A stretch of DNA of 64,000 bases from contig JADJXH010000003.1 of the NCBI GenBank assembly GCA_016715895.1, forward strand, positions 372,001-436,000. The letters are read 5' to 3'. Below are positions 15,963 to 25,343 of the stretch, piece after piece. Under the pieces are notes generated by a model that did no database searches, had not been told where the DNA came from, and saw only the letters and a program-made list of their open reading frames with translations. Each line of letters starts with the position of its first letter. Positions within the stretch are counted from its first letter, which is position 1. Made by a program: the position numbers and the translations under genes. The stretch is from Flavobacteriales bacterium. Its GTDB lineage: Bacteria > Bacteroidota > Bacteroidia > Flavobacteriales_F > PHOS-HE28.

Positions 15963-17489
15963 TCAGGAGGCGAACGGCAGGGCGGCGCGGTCGGCGACCC
16001 CGGCGTTCATGCGCAGGCTGATGGTGGTGCCCTTGCCCACGGTGCTCTCGGCCCACACCTCGCCGCCGTGCTTGTTCACGATGCGTTGCACGATGGCCAG
16101 CCCGATGCCGCTGCCTTCGAACTGGTCGGCGCGATGCATCCGCTTGAAGGCGCCGAACACGGCCTTGGCGCCGGTGCTGTCGAACCCCACCCCGTTGTCG
16201 CGCACGCGCAGCACCTCCCCGGTGTCATCCGTGTCCATCCGCACCTCGATGCGGGGGGCCTCCACCTGGCGGGTGAACTTCACGGCGTTGGACATCAGGT
16301 TGACGAGCACCACCTTCAGCATGGCGGCATCGGCATGGAGCAGGGTGTCCGGCGGCACCTTGTTCACCAGGAGCGGGGCATGGGGCGCAGGCGGCAGTTC
16401 GTCCATCACCTCCTGGACCAGATCGCGCAGTCGGATGTCTGAACGCTGGAGGTCGCGGTTGTTGGTCTGGGAGAAGCGGAGGAGGTCATCGACCAGTTCG
16501 AGCATGCGGCCCGCGCCGCGCTGGATGCGGCTGCTCAGCTCACGCCCGTCGATGTCGGTGGGCGGCTGGTGTTCCTGCAGCAGCTGGCAAAGGGCCAGCA
16601 CGTTCTTCAACGGGCTGCGCAGGTCGTGCGCCACGGTGTAGGAGAAGGCGCCCAGGTCCTCCAAGGCCTCCAGCAGCTGGCGCGTGCGCACGGCCACGCG
16701 GCGGTCCAGGTCGCTGTTGAGCTTGCGCAGACGCTGTTCCTCCGCCCGCCGGTCGGTGATGTCCTTGATGATCACCTGGAAACTCCGGTGGCCATCGTCC
16801 GACTTGCCCAGGTAGCTCACGGTGAGCAGCCCGTCGATGGGATCGCCGTTGCTGTTCCGAAGGGTGAGGTCAACGTTATGGAACGACCGCCCCCGGAGGC
16901 GGCCGCTCAGCGCCTGGCGCAGAGCGGCCGGGTCGGTGAGCAGGTCCTGGAAGCTGCGGTCCAGCAGCGCGTCACGGTCCAGGCCCACCAGGCGCTGCGC
17001 GCTTGGATTGGCATCGTGGATGCGCCCGGTCTCGTCCAGGATCACGATCGGGTCGCCCGAGGTGGCGAAGACCTGCTCGTACCGGCGGAGCAGACGCTCG
17101 CGGTCCACGCGCAGGCGGAAGACCTCGTGGGCCTGCTGGATGCGCAGCAGCAGATCGCTGGCGTCCCAGGGCTTTGTGACGTATGCATAGATGCGGCCCT
17201 TGTTCACCGCATCGATCACCGCCTGGATGTCGGCGTAGCCGGTGAGCAGCATCCGGATGGTGTCCGGATGCCGTTGCTTCACCTGGGCGAGGAAGTCCAC
17301 ACCCGTCACCTGGGGCATCCGCTGGTCGCTGATCACCACCGGGATCGGGGTGCGTTCCAGGATCTCCAACGCCTGCTCGGCGGTGGAGGCGGTGAAGACC
17401 TCCAGGTCACGACGGAAGTTGGCCCGGAAGGCGATCAGGTTGCCTTCCTCGTCGTCCAGATAGAGGACCTTGATGCGTTCCTTGTTCAT
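15963..17489 (-). CDS. receiver-PAS-histidine kinase hybrid
   Basis: This 508-residue cytoplasmic signalling protein begins with a receiver domain (VLYLDDEEGN, phosphoacceptor Asp in VVISDQRMP, KPWD with the conserved Lys). A PAS domain follows (QVFATSGDPIVILDETGRIHDANPSA). The HisKA domain has phosphoacceptor VAHDLRSPLKN, and the ATPase has NLMSNAVKF, VRDNGVGF and GSGIGLAIVQRI. It starts 4 bases after the transmembrane kinase gene, so it is the last gene of a four-gene operon and probably receives phosphate from that kinase. Confidence 0.9.
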   Translation of the reverse strand: MNKERIKVLYLDDEEGNLIAFRANFRRDLEVFTASTAEQALEILERTPIPVVISDQRMPQVTGVDFLAQVKQRHPDTIRMLLTGYADIQAVIDAVNKGRIYAYVTKPWDASDLLLRIQQAHEVFRLRVDRERLLRRYEQVFATSGDPIVILDETGRIHDANPSAQRLVGLDRDALLDRSFQDLLTDPAALRQALSGRLRGRSFHNVDLTLRNSNGDPIDGLLTVSYLGKSDDGHRSFQVIIKDITDRRAEEQRLRKLNSDLDRRVAVRTRQLLEALEDLGAFSYTVAHDLRSPLKNVLALCQLLQEHQPPTDIDGRELSSRIQRGAGRMLELVDDLLRFSQTNNRDLQRSDIRLRDLVQEVMDELPPAPHAPLLVNKVPPDTLLHADAAMLKVVLVNLMSNAVKFTRQVEAPRIEVRMDTDDTGEVLRVRDNGVGFDSTGAKAVFGAFKRMHRADQFEGSGIGLAIVQRIVNKHGGEVWAESTVGKGTTISLRMNAGVADRAALPFAS

Positions 17490-17493
17490 GGCT

Positions 17494-19638
17494 TCAGGCG
17501 CGTTGCTGCTGCTGCTCTTGGTGTGCGCGCTGTTGGCGCTTGGGCAGGGTGACATGGAAGGTGGCCCCCGCGCCGGGCAGGCTTTCCACGGTGATGCGTC
17601 CACCGTGCTTCTCCACGATGCTGTACGCGATCGACAGGCCGAGCCCCGTGCCTTCGCCCACCTCCTTGGTGGTGAAGAAAGGCTCGAAGATCTTGGCCAT
17701 CACGGTCTCGGTCATGCCCGGACCGTCATCCGCAATGGAGATGCGCACCGCATCCCCGACGACGGCTGAGCGCACGGTGATGGTGCCGCGCTGAAGGTCC
17801 TTCCGGGACGCGATCGCCTGGATGGCATTGTTCAGGATGTTCATGAACACCTGGTTCAGCTTGCCGGGATGGCACTCCACCGCGGGCAGTTCGCCGAGCT
17901 CCAGGTGCAGATCGGCGTGGTCCTTCAGCTGGTTGGCCAGCACCGTCAGGGTGCTCTGCAGCCCTTCGTTGAGGTCGGCCAGCTTGAGGTCGTCCTCATC
18001 GAGCCTGCTGAAGTTGCGCAGCCCGCGCACGATCTCCGCCGTCCGCCCGGCGCCTTCCTCGATGCTGCGCAGGATGTCCCCCAGTTCGTGGATGGAACCA
18101 TCGATGTCCAGTTCGGCTTCGCGTTCCCGAAGGGCGGCCAGGGTCGATGCGGCCTGGTCCGGCTCGAGCGTGCGGTACCGGTTCAGCACCTCAAGTACGT
18201 CCGCCAGGTCACGGCGCAGGGGCGGGATGTTGCTGGTGATGAAGTTCACCGGGTTGTTGATCTCGTGCGCGATGCCGGCCGTGAGCTGACCCAGGGAGGC
18301 CATCTTCTCGGCGTTCACCAGCTGGCTCTGCGTGCGCTTCAAGTGGTCGTTGCTCTCCTGCAGCGCCTTGGTGCGCTCCTGCACCTTGGACTCCAGCATC
18401 ACGTTCTGTTCGCGGATGATGCGCTCGTTCTCCTGGGCCATGGACAAGGCCTCGGCCTGGCTCCGCTCCTTCTCGCGCCGGAGGATGTTGATGCGGTCGG
18501 CGAGACCGAACGAGAGCAGCACGCCCTCGATGGCCGAACCCACGGGCATGGCATGGATGGTGAGCTCGTTGTAGGGCAGGATGCCCACGTCCTTCAGGAC
18601 GAAGACCACCACGGCCGAGAGGAAGACCGCCCAGGCCAGCAGGAAGAAGAACGCCTGGCGGGACCCGCGGCGAAGGGCCACCACCGCCATGCTGAGGGTG
18701 AAGATGGCCGACAGCCCGGAGAGCGCCTGGGCGGCCTGGTAGGCGACGCGTGGCAGTCCGGACTGCTGAGCCGCGATGCACAGGGCGAAGACCAGGTAGA
18801 ACACCACACTGATGCGGTGCAGGCCGGGCGCGAAGCGACGGGTGTCAATGAAGTTACGCGCGAACTCCATGCCCAGTGTCGCGGTGACCAATGTCAGGAT
18901 GAGGGTGCTGTTCGAGGACCACCAGGTGTTGCCGGCCCAGAGGTAGAAGGGGCCCACGCCGAGGAAGGCGAGCTGGGTGGCGAGCACGGCCACCAGATAC
19001 AGCACGTAGAAGAGATAGCTCCGGTCGCGGATGGACAAAAGCAGGAACAGGTTGTACAACGCCAGCACGAGCATCACTCCGGCGTAGATGCCGATCGTGA
19101 GGTTGCGGCCGGAGCGAACGGCGATAAGCTCATCCGCGCTGCGGAGGAGCACCGGAAGCTGGATCTGCTTGGTGCTCTCCAGCCGGATCAGAAGCACGGC
19201 CTCCGAGCCCGGGGCGATGCGGACCGGGAACACGAACTCGGGATCATGGCCGGAGCGTTCGAGCAACGGCACCGATTGGCCCTTCGACCCGGCCGGGACG
19301 GGCACGCCGTCATACACCACGAAGACCGAGACACGGTCGAGGTCCGCATAGTCGATGCACAGGTGGAAGCGCTCCAGCTCCGTGCTGTTCCGGACCCGGG
19401 TGCGGAGCCATACCGCATCACCGGTGAGGCCCAGGTTGGGGACCGGGGTTCCGAGCGGGTTGAACGTGCCTCGGGCGAGCACGTCTTGCACGGAAAGTGC
19501 GCGCGTGCTGTCGTGGAACACTTCCAGCCGCTCGCCCAGGTGCTCGCCCAGCAGGCCTTCGCGGAGCGGCCATGAGTCCGTCCCGTCCGCACCCGTCACC
19601 ATGCAGGGGAGCAACAGGAACGCCAGAAGGGTCTTCAT
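17494..19638 (-). CDS. 7TMR-DISM histidine kinase
   Basis: This 714-residue sensor kinase has a signal peptide, then an extracellular 7TMR-DISM beta-sandwich (GDAVWLRTRVRNSTELERFHL, residues about 75-175). Seven membrane helices follow (about 185-390), then a coiled coil (EKERSQAEALSMAQENERII...), a HisKA domain with phosphoacceptor GIAHEINNPVNF, and an ATPase domain (NILNNAIQAI, ISIADDGPGM, GEGTGLGLSIAYSIV). DISM extracellular domains are thought to bind carbohydrates or other small ligands. It is third in the operon after the Rv1355c-type and acyltransferase-like genes. Confidence 0.92.
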   Translation of the reverse strand: MKTLLAFLLLPCMVTGADGTDSWPLREGLLGEHLGERLEVFHDSTRALSVQDVLARGTFNPLGTPVPNLGLTGDAVWLRTRVRNSTELERFHLCIDYADLDRVSVFVVYDGVPVPAGSKGQSVPLLERSGHDPEFVFPVRIAPGSEAVLLIRLESTKQIQLPVLLRSADELIAVRSGRNLTIGIYAGVMLVLALYNLFLLLSIRDRSYLFYVLYLVAVLATQLAFLGVGPFYLWAGNTWWSSNSTLILTLVTATLGMEFARNFIDTRRFAPGLHRISVVFYLVFALCIAAQQSGLPRVAYQAAQALSGLSAIFTLSMAVVALRRGSRQAFFFLLAWAVFLSAVVVFVLKDVGILPYNELTIHAMPVGSAIEGVLLSFGLADRINILRREKERSQAEALSMAQENERIIREQNVMLESKVQERTKALQESNDHLKRTQSQLVNAEKMASLGQLTAGIAHEINNPVNFITSNIPPLRRDLADVLEVLNRYRTLEPDQAASTLAALREREAELDIDGSIHELGDILRSIEEGAGRTAEIVRGLRNFSRLDEDDLKLADLNEGLQSTLTVLANQLKDHADLHLELGELPAVECHPGKLNQVFMNILNNAIQAIASRKDLQRGTITVRSAVVGDAVRISIADDGPGMTETVMAKIFEPFFTTKEVGEGTGLGLSIAYSIVEKHGGRITVESLPGAGATFHVTLPKRQQRAHQEQQQQRA

Positions 19639-19680
19639 CCGGCGCTCCTACGGCAATGCTGCCGTCAGGGTTGCCAGGGC

Positions 19681-20436
19681 TCACGCCGAATGACGAAGGC
19701 GCTCCTCAAGGATCCGCTCATAGGCCACGAGGTCGAACAGGCCCTTCGTGAGGATGAGCTGATAGTGCACCTGGATGGTCGTGCGACCGGGGTTCTCCAC
19801 ACGGACCTGGTCCGGACGAAGCCGCAGGCTGAAGATCGATTGGCGCTGATCCATGGTCGTGCACGGGAGCAGGATCGTGTCGGGGTTCAGCATCGCGATG
19901 GATCTGAACTCGGGCGTGGGGTAGTCGAACTCCCCGAGCTCACCGACCTCGGCCATCGCGATGAACCCGTTGCGCTCGGGATGCCGGCGGGTATGGTTGC
20001 CCACGAAACACACCATCCTGCGCGCGCCCACCTGGGGCGCGATGGCCGTCACCGCCTTGCTCAGAAGTACGGTCACCCCTTTGTTGGCGTACCGGCTCGC
20101 GCTCCAAAGGCCGCACACCTCACCGTTGCCTTCGGCCCGAAGGCGCTCCAGCACCGTCACGATGCGCGGTTCGCGACCTGCGATGGCCGCCATCATGGGA
20201 AGGCGGCCCTCCTCACCATGGTCCATCTGCAGGCGGATCCCCCCCACCATGCCGAGCGTGGGATGAACGGCCACGATCACATAGCACTGCGGGTCGCGGG
20301 TCCATCGCGTATCGCTCTTGATCACCAGGGGAATGCCCACTTCGGTGAGCACGAGCTCGTGCTGACGAATGAACTCGTCGTTCAGGTCGGGACGGTCCGG
20401 CGCGCTGTAGGCGATGAGGTCCAGCTGATCGTTCAT
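19681..20436 (-). CDS. GNAT/acyl-homoserine-lactone-synthase-like protein, unknown function
   Basis: This 251-residue soluble protein is one I cannot assign firmly. The first third (EFIRQHELVLTEVGIPLVIK, RDPQCYVIVAVHPTLGMVGGIRLQM) looks like the N-terminal part of GNAT or N-acyl amino acid/LuxI-type synthase folds. The middle (GLWSASRYANKGVTVLLSKAV) fits the cofactor-binding helix of such folds. Its start overlaps the stop of the ThiF-nitroreductase gene by four bases, so the two proteins are made together and probably act together. Confidence 0.5.
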   Translation of the reverse strand: MNDQLDLIAYSAPDRPDLNDEFIRQHELVLTEVGIPLVIKSDTRWTRDPQCYVIVAVHPTLGMVGGIRLQMDHGEEGRLPMMAAIAGREPRIVTVLERLRAEGNGEVCGLWSASRYANKGVTVLLSKAVTAIAPQVGARRMVCFVGNHTRRHPERNGFIAMAEVGELGEFDYPTPEFRSIAMLNPDTILLPCTTMDQRQSIFSLRLRPDQVRVENPGRTTIQVHYQLILTKGLFDLVAYERILEERLRHSA

Positions 20437-22736
20437 GGGGTGACCGTGGCTTGGGCGTTCGACCAGAGCATCTCGAACGGGAGCCGCAGGCTCCGTTCGG
20501 AGGGGGCGGGGGCGCGGAAGATCCGAAGAAGGAAGGCGGGGCTGCGGTCGCGCGTGGCGAACAGTTCACGGATGCCGGCGGCGCAGTGCTCGATCTGCCC
20601 GCGCTCGGAGTCGTCGAACACCGGCGATCCCGCCATCAGGCCCAACAGGATGGGCGCGGAGACCGGGTGCACGGCCAGGCCCAGCGCGGTGGCCCGCAGC
20701 CAGACCCGCTCCATGGCGCGCCCGGCCAGAAGCACATGCTCGCGGTCCATCCGGGGCACGCTGATGCACAGCACGGCGGAACTGGACCGGATGGCCGGCC
20801 CGGAGAGGTCGGCGAAGGCGCGTCCGGCCTTCCATTGCCGCACCAGGGCGATCGCCTCGGGGTCGGAAGCCACCTGCATGCCCAACACCTCGGCCGCCCC
20901 CATCTCGAAGGTGGCCAGGTCCAGGCCGTCCCTCGTCCGTCGGGCCTCCTCCGCGGTCCATCGCACCTCCTTGGTGAACAGCTCGTGGTGGCAGGTGGCG
21001 TTCAGGAATCGCAGGCGTTCAGTGGCACCGCAAAGCTCCGCGACCCGGTCGAGCGGTCCCGCGCCCTCCGCCAGATGGGCCATGGCCCCGGGTACCTCCT
21101 GCGCTGCGTGCAGCAGGGCTGCCTTCGTCGCATCCTCCAGGGGGCTGCCATCGCCTTTGCGCCGGTTCGTACAGCGCTCGAACAACCAGCGTGACAGGCC
21201 ATCCCGATCGGGGTCCATGGTGCCCGCGCCCTCGAAGACGGCCACGAGCCGGGGCTCATCCGTGCGGTCAAGCAGCCGGTAGGTGAGCGCGATCCCCTCG
21301 CCGGCCGCCCTTACCAGGATGTTCTCCATACAGCCGCCCAAGGAGAGCATGGGGACCACCGCAGCGGGGTCGGCGGCGCTGTGGGATCGGGCCGCATCGT
21401 GGAACAGGAACAGCCGCCCGGTCTCAAGCAGGAATCGCCAGGGCTGGTCGTTGCCTCCCGAGGGGGCCCATGCTCCGGCCTCCACGAGCAGCCTGGTGGT
21501 GGGCTCATCCAGCGGGTACGCAGGCATCCCGCTCCGATACGCATCGGGCAGCGCATCGCGCATCACCTGTTCGGTGAGCGGTGGAGGAGGAACGCTGGCG
21601 ACCACCTGGGTCGCCGGTCCATCGGCACCCGGGATGAGGGTCTCCGGGTCGATGTGGAAGCGTCCGCTCCCGGTCAGCTGCCCCAACAGGATGCGGCGCA
21701 CCGCATCGCAGGCCAGTGCGCCACCGAGGAAGACCGAGGAAGCCAGCTGCGGCCAGCTGACCAGGCCGTGGCCCACCTCGATCATGCTGGCTTTCATCCG
21801 CTTGCTCAAGGTCTCCAGACCGGCCATCGGCGCCACAAAAGGCAGCTTGTCCTCGGCCGTCCGGGCCATGGCCGCAGCGTCCGGATCGAGGTGGTCGATG
21901 AGCCCGTGAAGCAGCGGCCGGTCGGGCTCCAGGTCGAAGCGCTCCACGTCCAGCATGCCCCGGTCGCTGGTGTCCATCACCACCGGGATGCGATGGGCCT
22001 TCGCCCGCTGTCGCGCCAGGATCTTGATGTCCACGCTGTCGCACTCCTCGACGAGCACATCCAGCGTGCCGCCCTCCGTCAGGAACCGGTCGATGTTGTC
22101 GCGCGTGATGCCTTCGTGGTAGCAGGTCACCTTCAGGAAGGGGTCGATCTCGGCGATCTCGCGGGCCACGTTCACGGTCTTCGGCAGCCCCAGGTTGTGG
22201 ACACCGCTGCGCAGGCGGTTCAGGTTGCTCAGGTCAAGGGTGTCATGGTCGGCGATCCGCAATTCCCCGAAGCTGCGTTCCAGCGCGAGTGCCAGGCTCA
22301 CGCTTTGGCCCACGCTCAGCCCGATGACGCCGATGCGTTTGGTGTAGAGGACCGCCTGCTCCTCCTCCGTGATCTTGTTGCGGTTCCGGTCCGTTCGGAC
22401 GCGGGCGAAGTCGGCCTCGTCGAGCAGGTGCACGAGCCGGCCGTTCCATGGGTAGAAGACCCAGACCCCATGGTCCGCGGCCGGGGCGCCGGCCAGGTGT
22501 TCCTTCACCGCCAGGTCCAACTCGTGTGCGCTGAACCGACGGGACGGCGACTGGATGCGGACCAATTCCCTGACCTGGTCCACGAGGCGGTCGTGCACAT
22601 GCTCCACCCGGCCTGAGGCGAGCAGGACTTCAAGGTCGGCCCGGTCGGCCTCCACGGCCGGCCTGAACAGCAGGGGGGCGCAGGTGAGCGCATCCACGCC
22701 CTCCCCGCGCGACCGCACGTGAAGTTCGAAGTCCAT
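20433..22736 (-). CDS. Rv1355c-family ThiF-nitroreductase fusion protein
   Basis: This 767-residue protein has two enzyme folds. Residues about 110-350 are an E1/ThiF-like domain (RIGVIGLSVGQSVSLALA Rossmann loop, LNRLRSGVHNLGLPKTVNVA, VDVLVEECDS-like strand). Residues about 430-760 resemble an FMN-dependent nitroreductase (EAGAWAPSGGNDQPWRFLLE, LARSHSAADP, later MERVWLRATALGLAVHPVSA). The combination is that of the Rv1355c family of Mycobacterium, of unknown function. Adenylation followed by oxidation of a small molecule or peptide is inferred. The start MDFELHV is chosen because the longer frame would begin inside the promoter. Confidence 0.78.
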   Translation of the reverse strand: MDFELHVRSRGEGVDALTCAPLLFRPAVEADRADLEVLLASGRVEHVHDRLVDQVRELVRIQSPSRRFSAHELDLAVKEHLAGAPAADHGVWVFYPWNGRLVHLLDEADFARVRTDRNRNKITEEEQAVLYTKRIGVIGLSVGQSVSLALALERSFGELRIADHDTLDLSNLNRLRSGVHNLGLPKTVNVAREIAEIDPFLKVTCYHEGITRDNIDRFLTEGGTLDVLVEECDSVDIKILARQRAKAHRIPVVMDTSDRGMLDVERFDLEPDRPLLHGLIDHLDPDAAAMARTAEDKLPFVAPMAGLETLSKRMKASMIEVGHGLVSWPQLASSVFLGGALACDAVRRILLGQLTGSGRFHIDPETLIPGADGPATQVVASVPPPPLTEQVMRDALPDAYRSGMPAYPLDEPTTRLLVEAGAWAPSGGNDQPWRFLLETGRLFLFHDAARSHSAADPAAVVPMLSLGGCMENILVRAAGEGIALTYRLLDRTDEPRLVAVFEGAGTMDPDRDGLSRWLFERCTNRRKGDGSPLEDATKAALLHAAQEVPGAMAHLAEGAGPLDRVAELCGATERLRFLNATCHHELFTKEVRWTAEEARRTRDGLDLATFEMGAAEVLGMQVASDPEAIALVRQWKAGRAFADLSGPAIRSSSAVLCISVPRMDREHVLLAGRAMERVWLRATALGLAVHPVSAPILLGLMAGSPVFDDSERGQIEHCAAGIRELFATRDRSPAFLLRIFRAPAPSERSLRLPFEMLWSNAQATVTP

Positions 22737-22783
22737 GGTCCTGAAGAGTCCGCCCGCTGAGCGTCCAAGTTCACTGGGCGGGC

Positions 22784-22813
22784 CAAAGCTAATCAATGAT
22801 GGGTTATTAACAA
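22784..22813 (-). promoter_or_regulatory. consensus Bacteroidota promoter for the Rv1355c-kinase operon
   Basis: On the minus strand TTG (22811-22813), exactly 19 bases, then TAGCTTTG (22784-22791) match TTG-N19-TAnnTTTG perfectly. It lies 47 bases upstream of the chosen start in a short AT-rich gap. Confidence 0.8.
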
Positions 22814-22883
22814 CTTATGAACACCAGGTGCTCCAAAGGCAGCGTAACCCCCCAGGCCTACGTTCCGTAAAGGCGAACGCCGG

Positions 22884-23399
22884 ATGAAGCCATTTCCGGA
22901 ACCTTCCATGGCCACACGCGTGTTCAACCTCGGTACCGATCCCGATCGGCCCGTGGTGCTGTTCGTGGACGACGACGCGGGGAACCGCCAGGCGTTCCAT
23001 GCCACGTTCCGCCGCTCCTTCGAGGTGCTCACGGCCAGCGGATTCGAGGAGGCCTGGCAGTTCCTGTCGAACCGGCCGGTGGACGTGATCATCACCGATC
23101 AGCGGATGCCGGGCACCACGGGGAGCCAGTTGCTCTCCCTGGTGCGTGAGCGCTTTCCCCAGGTCCGGCGCATGCTGGTGACCGCCTATTCGGACATCCA
23201 GGCCGTGATCGACGCGGTGAACCTCGGAGGGGTCACCAACTACATCGCCAAGCCGTGGGACCCGGGCCGGTTGGAGGCCTTGGTGATGGCGGCCCACGCG
23301 GAGGTCAAGGCGGAACGACAGCGCGAGCAGTTCACCCAGCAACTGGTGGAGGCCAACCGCCAGCTTGAGTTCGCCCTGCGCCAACGGTTGCTTTCCTGA
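22884..23399 (+). CDS. single-domain response regulator
   Basis: This 171-residue protein has a receiver domain (VLFVDDDAGN, phosphoacceptor Asp in VIITDQRMP, YIAKPWD) plus a C-terminal helix rich in Gln and Arg and no output domain. The receiver is close in wording to that of the receiver-PAS-kinase protein at 15963-17489 (shared DQRMP, YSDIQAVIDAVN/YADIQAVIDAVN and KPWD), so they are likely paralogues in one phosphorelay. Start ATG 22884 or 22908. It is divergent from the kinase operon. Confidence 0.88.
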   Translation: MKPFPEPSMATRVFNLGTDPDRPVVLFVDDDAGNRQAFHATFRRSFEVLTASGFEEAWQFLSNRPVDVIITDQRMPGTTGSQLLSLVRERFPQVRRMLVTAYSDIQAVIDAVNLGGVTNYIAKPWDPGRLEALVMAAHAEVKAERQREQFTQQLVEANRQLEFALRQRLLS

Positions 23400-23465
23400 C
23401 CGGGCGTTCGTCCGGTGGGCTCCGCGAGGACCAAGAGCCTGGACACTGCGCCATCTTTGGCGCCC

Positions 23466-25343
23466 ATGAACATCAGTTCGCGTTCCGCGCTCCTGTGCGC
23501 ACTGCTTCCCTTCGCCCTGTGGGGCCATGCCCAGTGCGGCCGATGGCAGCAATGGATCGAGGTGGACCTGAGCGTCGACCTGGACGTCCGCACACACCGG
23601 TTCACCGGTCACGAGCGCCTGGTGTACCACAACCAGAGCCCGGACACGCTCACCGAGGTCTGGTTCCATCTGTACTTCAACGCGTTCAGGCCCGGCAGCG
23701 AAATGGACAGCCGCTCCCGGAGCATCGCCGACCCCGATCCGCGTGTGGGATCGCGCATCGCCGCGCTGGCACCCGGGGAACAAGGCGAACTGCGGTGCAC
23801 GGCGGGCACCCAGGATGGTCGGCCCGTTGAGCTGGAGCACCTGGGCACGGCCATGCGTCTGCGCCCTGTGGCGCCCATCGCACCGGGCGCCCGCAGCACC
23901 TTCGAGCTGGATTTCGCCGGCCAGGTGCCCGTGCAGATCCGCCGCTCGGGTCGCAACAACGCGGAGGGCATCGCCTACAGCATGACCCAGTGGTACCCGA
24001 AGGTGGCGGCCTACGACGACCGCGGCTGGCATGCCGGCCCCTATGTGGGGCGCGAGTTCTACGGGGAGTGGGGCGACCATACGCTGCGCATCACCATCGA
24101 CAGCACCTTCACCGTGGCGGCCACGGGCGTGCTGCAGGACCCTGCCTCCATCGGCCATGGCTATGCGCCGCCGGACCCGGCGCGGGCCGGTCGCAGCGCC
24201 CGCAACACCTGGGTCTTCCGGGCCGACAGCGTGCATGATGTGGCCTGGGCCGCCGATCCCGACTACGTGCAGCTCACCGCCCAGGTGCCCGGAGGTCTGC
24301 TGATCCGCTGCTTCTTCCAGGACGATCCCGAACTGCGGCCCGTATGGGAGCAGCTGCCCGGGTACATGGTGCGGAGCTTCGAGTTCATGAACGCGCATTT
24401 CGGCCGTTATCCGTGGCCGGAGTACAGTTTCGTACAGGGCGGCGACGGGGGGATGGAGTATCCCATGCTCACGCTGATCACCGGCAGGCGCAAGCTGGGC
24501 AGCCTGGTGGGCGTCAGCGTGCATGAGAGCGTGCACAGCTGGTACTACGGCGTGCTGGCCAGCGACGAGGGTCATTACGCCTGGATGGACGAGGGCTTCA
24601 CCGAGTACGCCAGTTCCAAGGTGATGCAGCACCTCTTCGGGGGCGACAAGGATCCGCACGCGGGCAGCTACGACGGCTATCGCATGCTGCTTTCGCTTCC
24701 GGACAACGAGCCGATGACCGTGCATGCCGATCACTTCCTGACCAACCGGGCATACGGGATCACCGCGTACAGCAAAGGGGAGATGCTGCTGCACCAGCTC
24801 GGCGCCGTCATCGGCGAGCGCACCGTGGAGCAGGGCCTTCGCCACTTTTACGACAAGTGCCGGTTCCGCCACCCGCGTCCGGTGGATGTGGAGCGCAGCA
24901 TGGAGCAGGTGAGCGGCCTGGAGCTCGACTGGTACTTCGACGAATGGCTGAACACCACCCGCGTGCTCGACCTGGCCGTGGACAGCGCCATGGCCGAGGG
25001 CGACGGCACGGTGGTGGTCCTGCGCCGGGTGGGGGAGATGCTGATGCCGGTGGACCTTCGTGTGACGGCCCGCGACGGTCGCGTGGAGCACGTGCACGTT
25101 CCGCTCAGCCTCATGCGCGGCGGCAAACCCGAAGGCTCGGAGGCGTACGCCTTCGTGGTGGCCGCACCCTGGTCCTGGCCGGAGCACACGCACCGCGTGG
25201 CGGTGGCCCTGCCGTTCAAGGAGGTGCTGAGCGTCGAACTGCTGACAGCGGGCCGGATGGCCGACATGGATGCGACCAACGACAGCTGGGCGCCCGCCAT
25301 GCCGCAGGAGGAGGTTCCGCAGAAGCGGAAGGCGAAGCGCTAG
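23466..25343 (+). CDS. secreted M1-family zinc aminopeptidase-like protein
   Basis: This 625-residue protein has a signal peptide (to about residue 23). The N-terminal beta domain is typical of M1 peptidases (LDVRTHRFTGHERLVYHN). The exopeptidase motif GGDGGMEYP (326-334) and the zinc site HESVH (353-357) with Glu376 give the exact HExxH-x18-E pattern. It would degrade peptides in the periplasm or outside the cell. A near -7 box (CATCTTTG, 23452-23459) lies just before the ATG. The lysine- and arginine-rich C-terminus (QKRKAKR) is unusual. Its stop overlaps the convergent oxidoreductase stop. Confidence 0.9.
   Translation: MNISSRSALLCALLPFALWGHAQCGRWQQWIEVDLSVDLDVRTHRFTGHERLVYHNQSPDTLTEVWFHLYFNAFRPGSEMDSRSRSIADPDPRVGSRIAALAPGEQGELRCTAGTQDGRPVELEHLGTAMRLRPVAPIAPGARSTFELDFAGQVPVQIRRSGRNNAEGIAYSMTQWYPKVAAYDDRGWHAGPYVGREFYGEWGDHTLRITIDSTFTVAATGVLQDPASIGHGYAPPDPARAGRSARNTWVFRADSVHDVAWAADPDYVQLTAQVPGGLLIRCFFQDDPELRPVWEQLPGYMVRSFEFMNAHFGRYPWPEYSFVQGGDGGMEYPMLTLITGRRKLGSLVGVSVHESVHSWYYGVLASDEGHYAWMDEGFTEYASSKVMQHLFGGDKDPHAGSYDGYRMLLSLPDNEPMTVHADHFLTNRAYGITAYSKGEMLLHQLGAVIGERTVEQGLRHFYDKCRFRHPRPVDVERSMEQVSGLELDWYFDEWLNTTRVLDLAVDSAMAEGDGTVVVLRRVGEMLMPVDLRVTARDGRVEHVHVPLSLMRGGKPEGSEAYAFVVAAPWSWPEHTHRVAVALPFKEVLSVELLTAGRMADMDATNDSWAPAMPQEEVPQKRKAKR

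Noticed and set aside
17869..19575. 568-residue plus-strand open frame
   Set aside because: Antisense of the 7TMR-DISM kinase; Gln/His-rich composition typical of a shadow.
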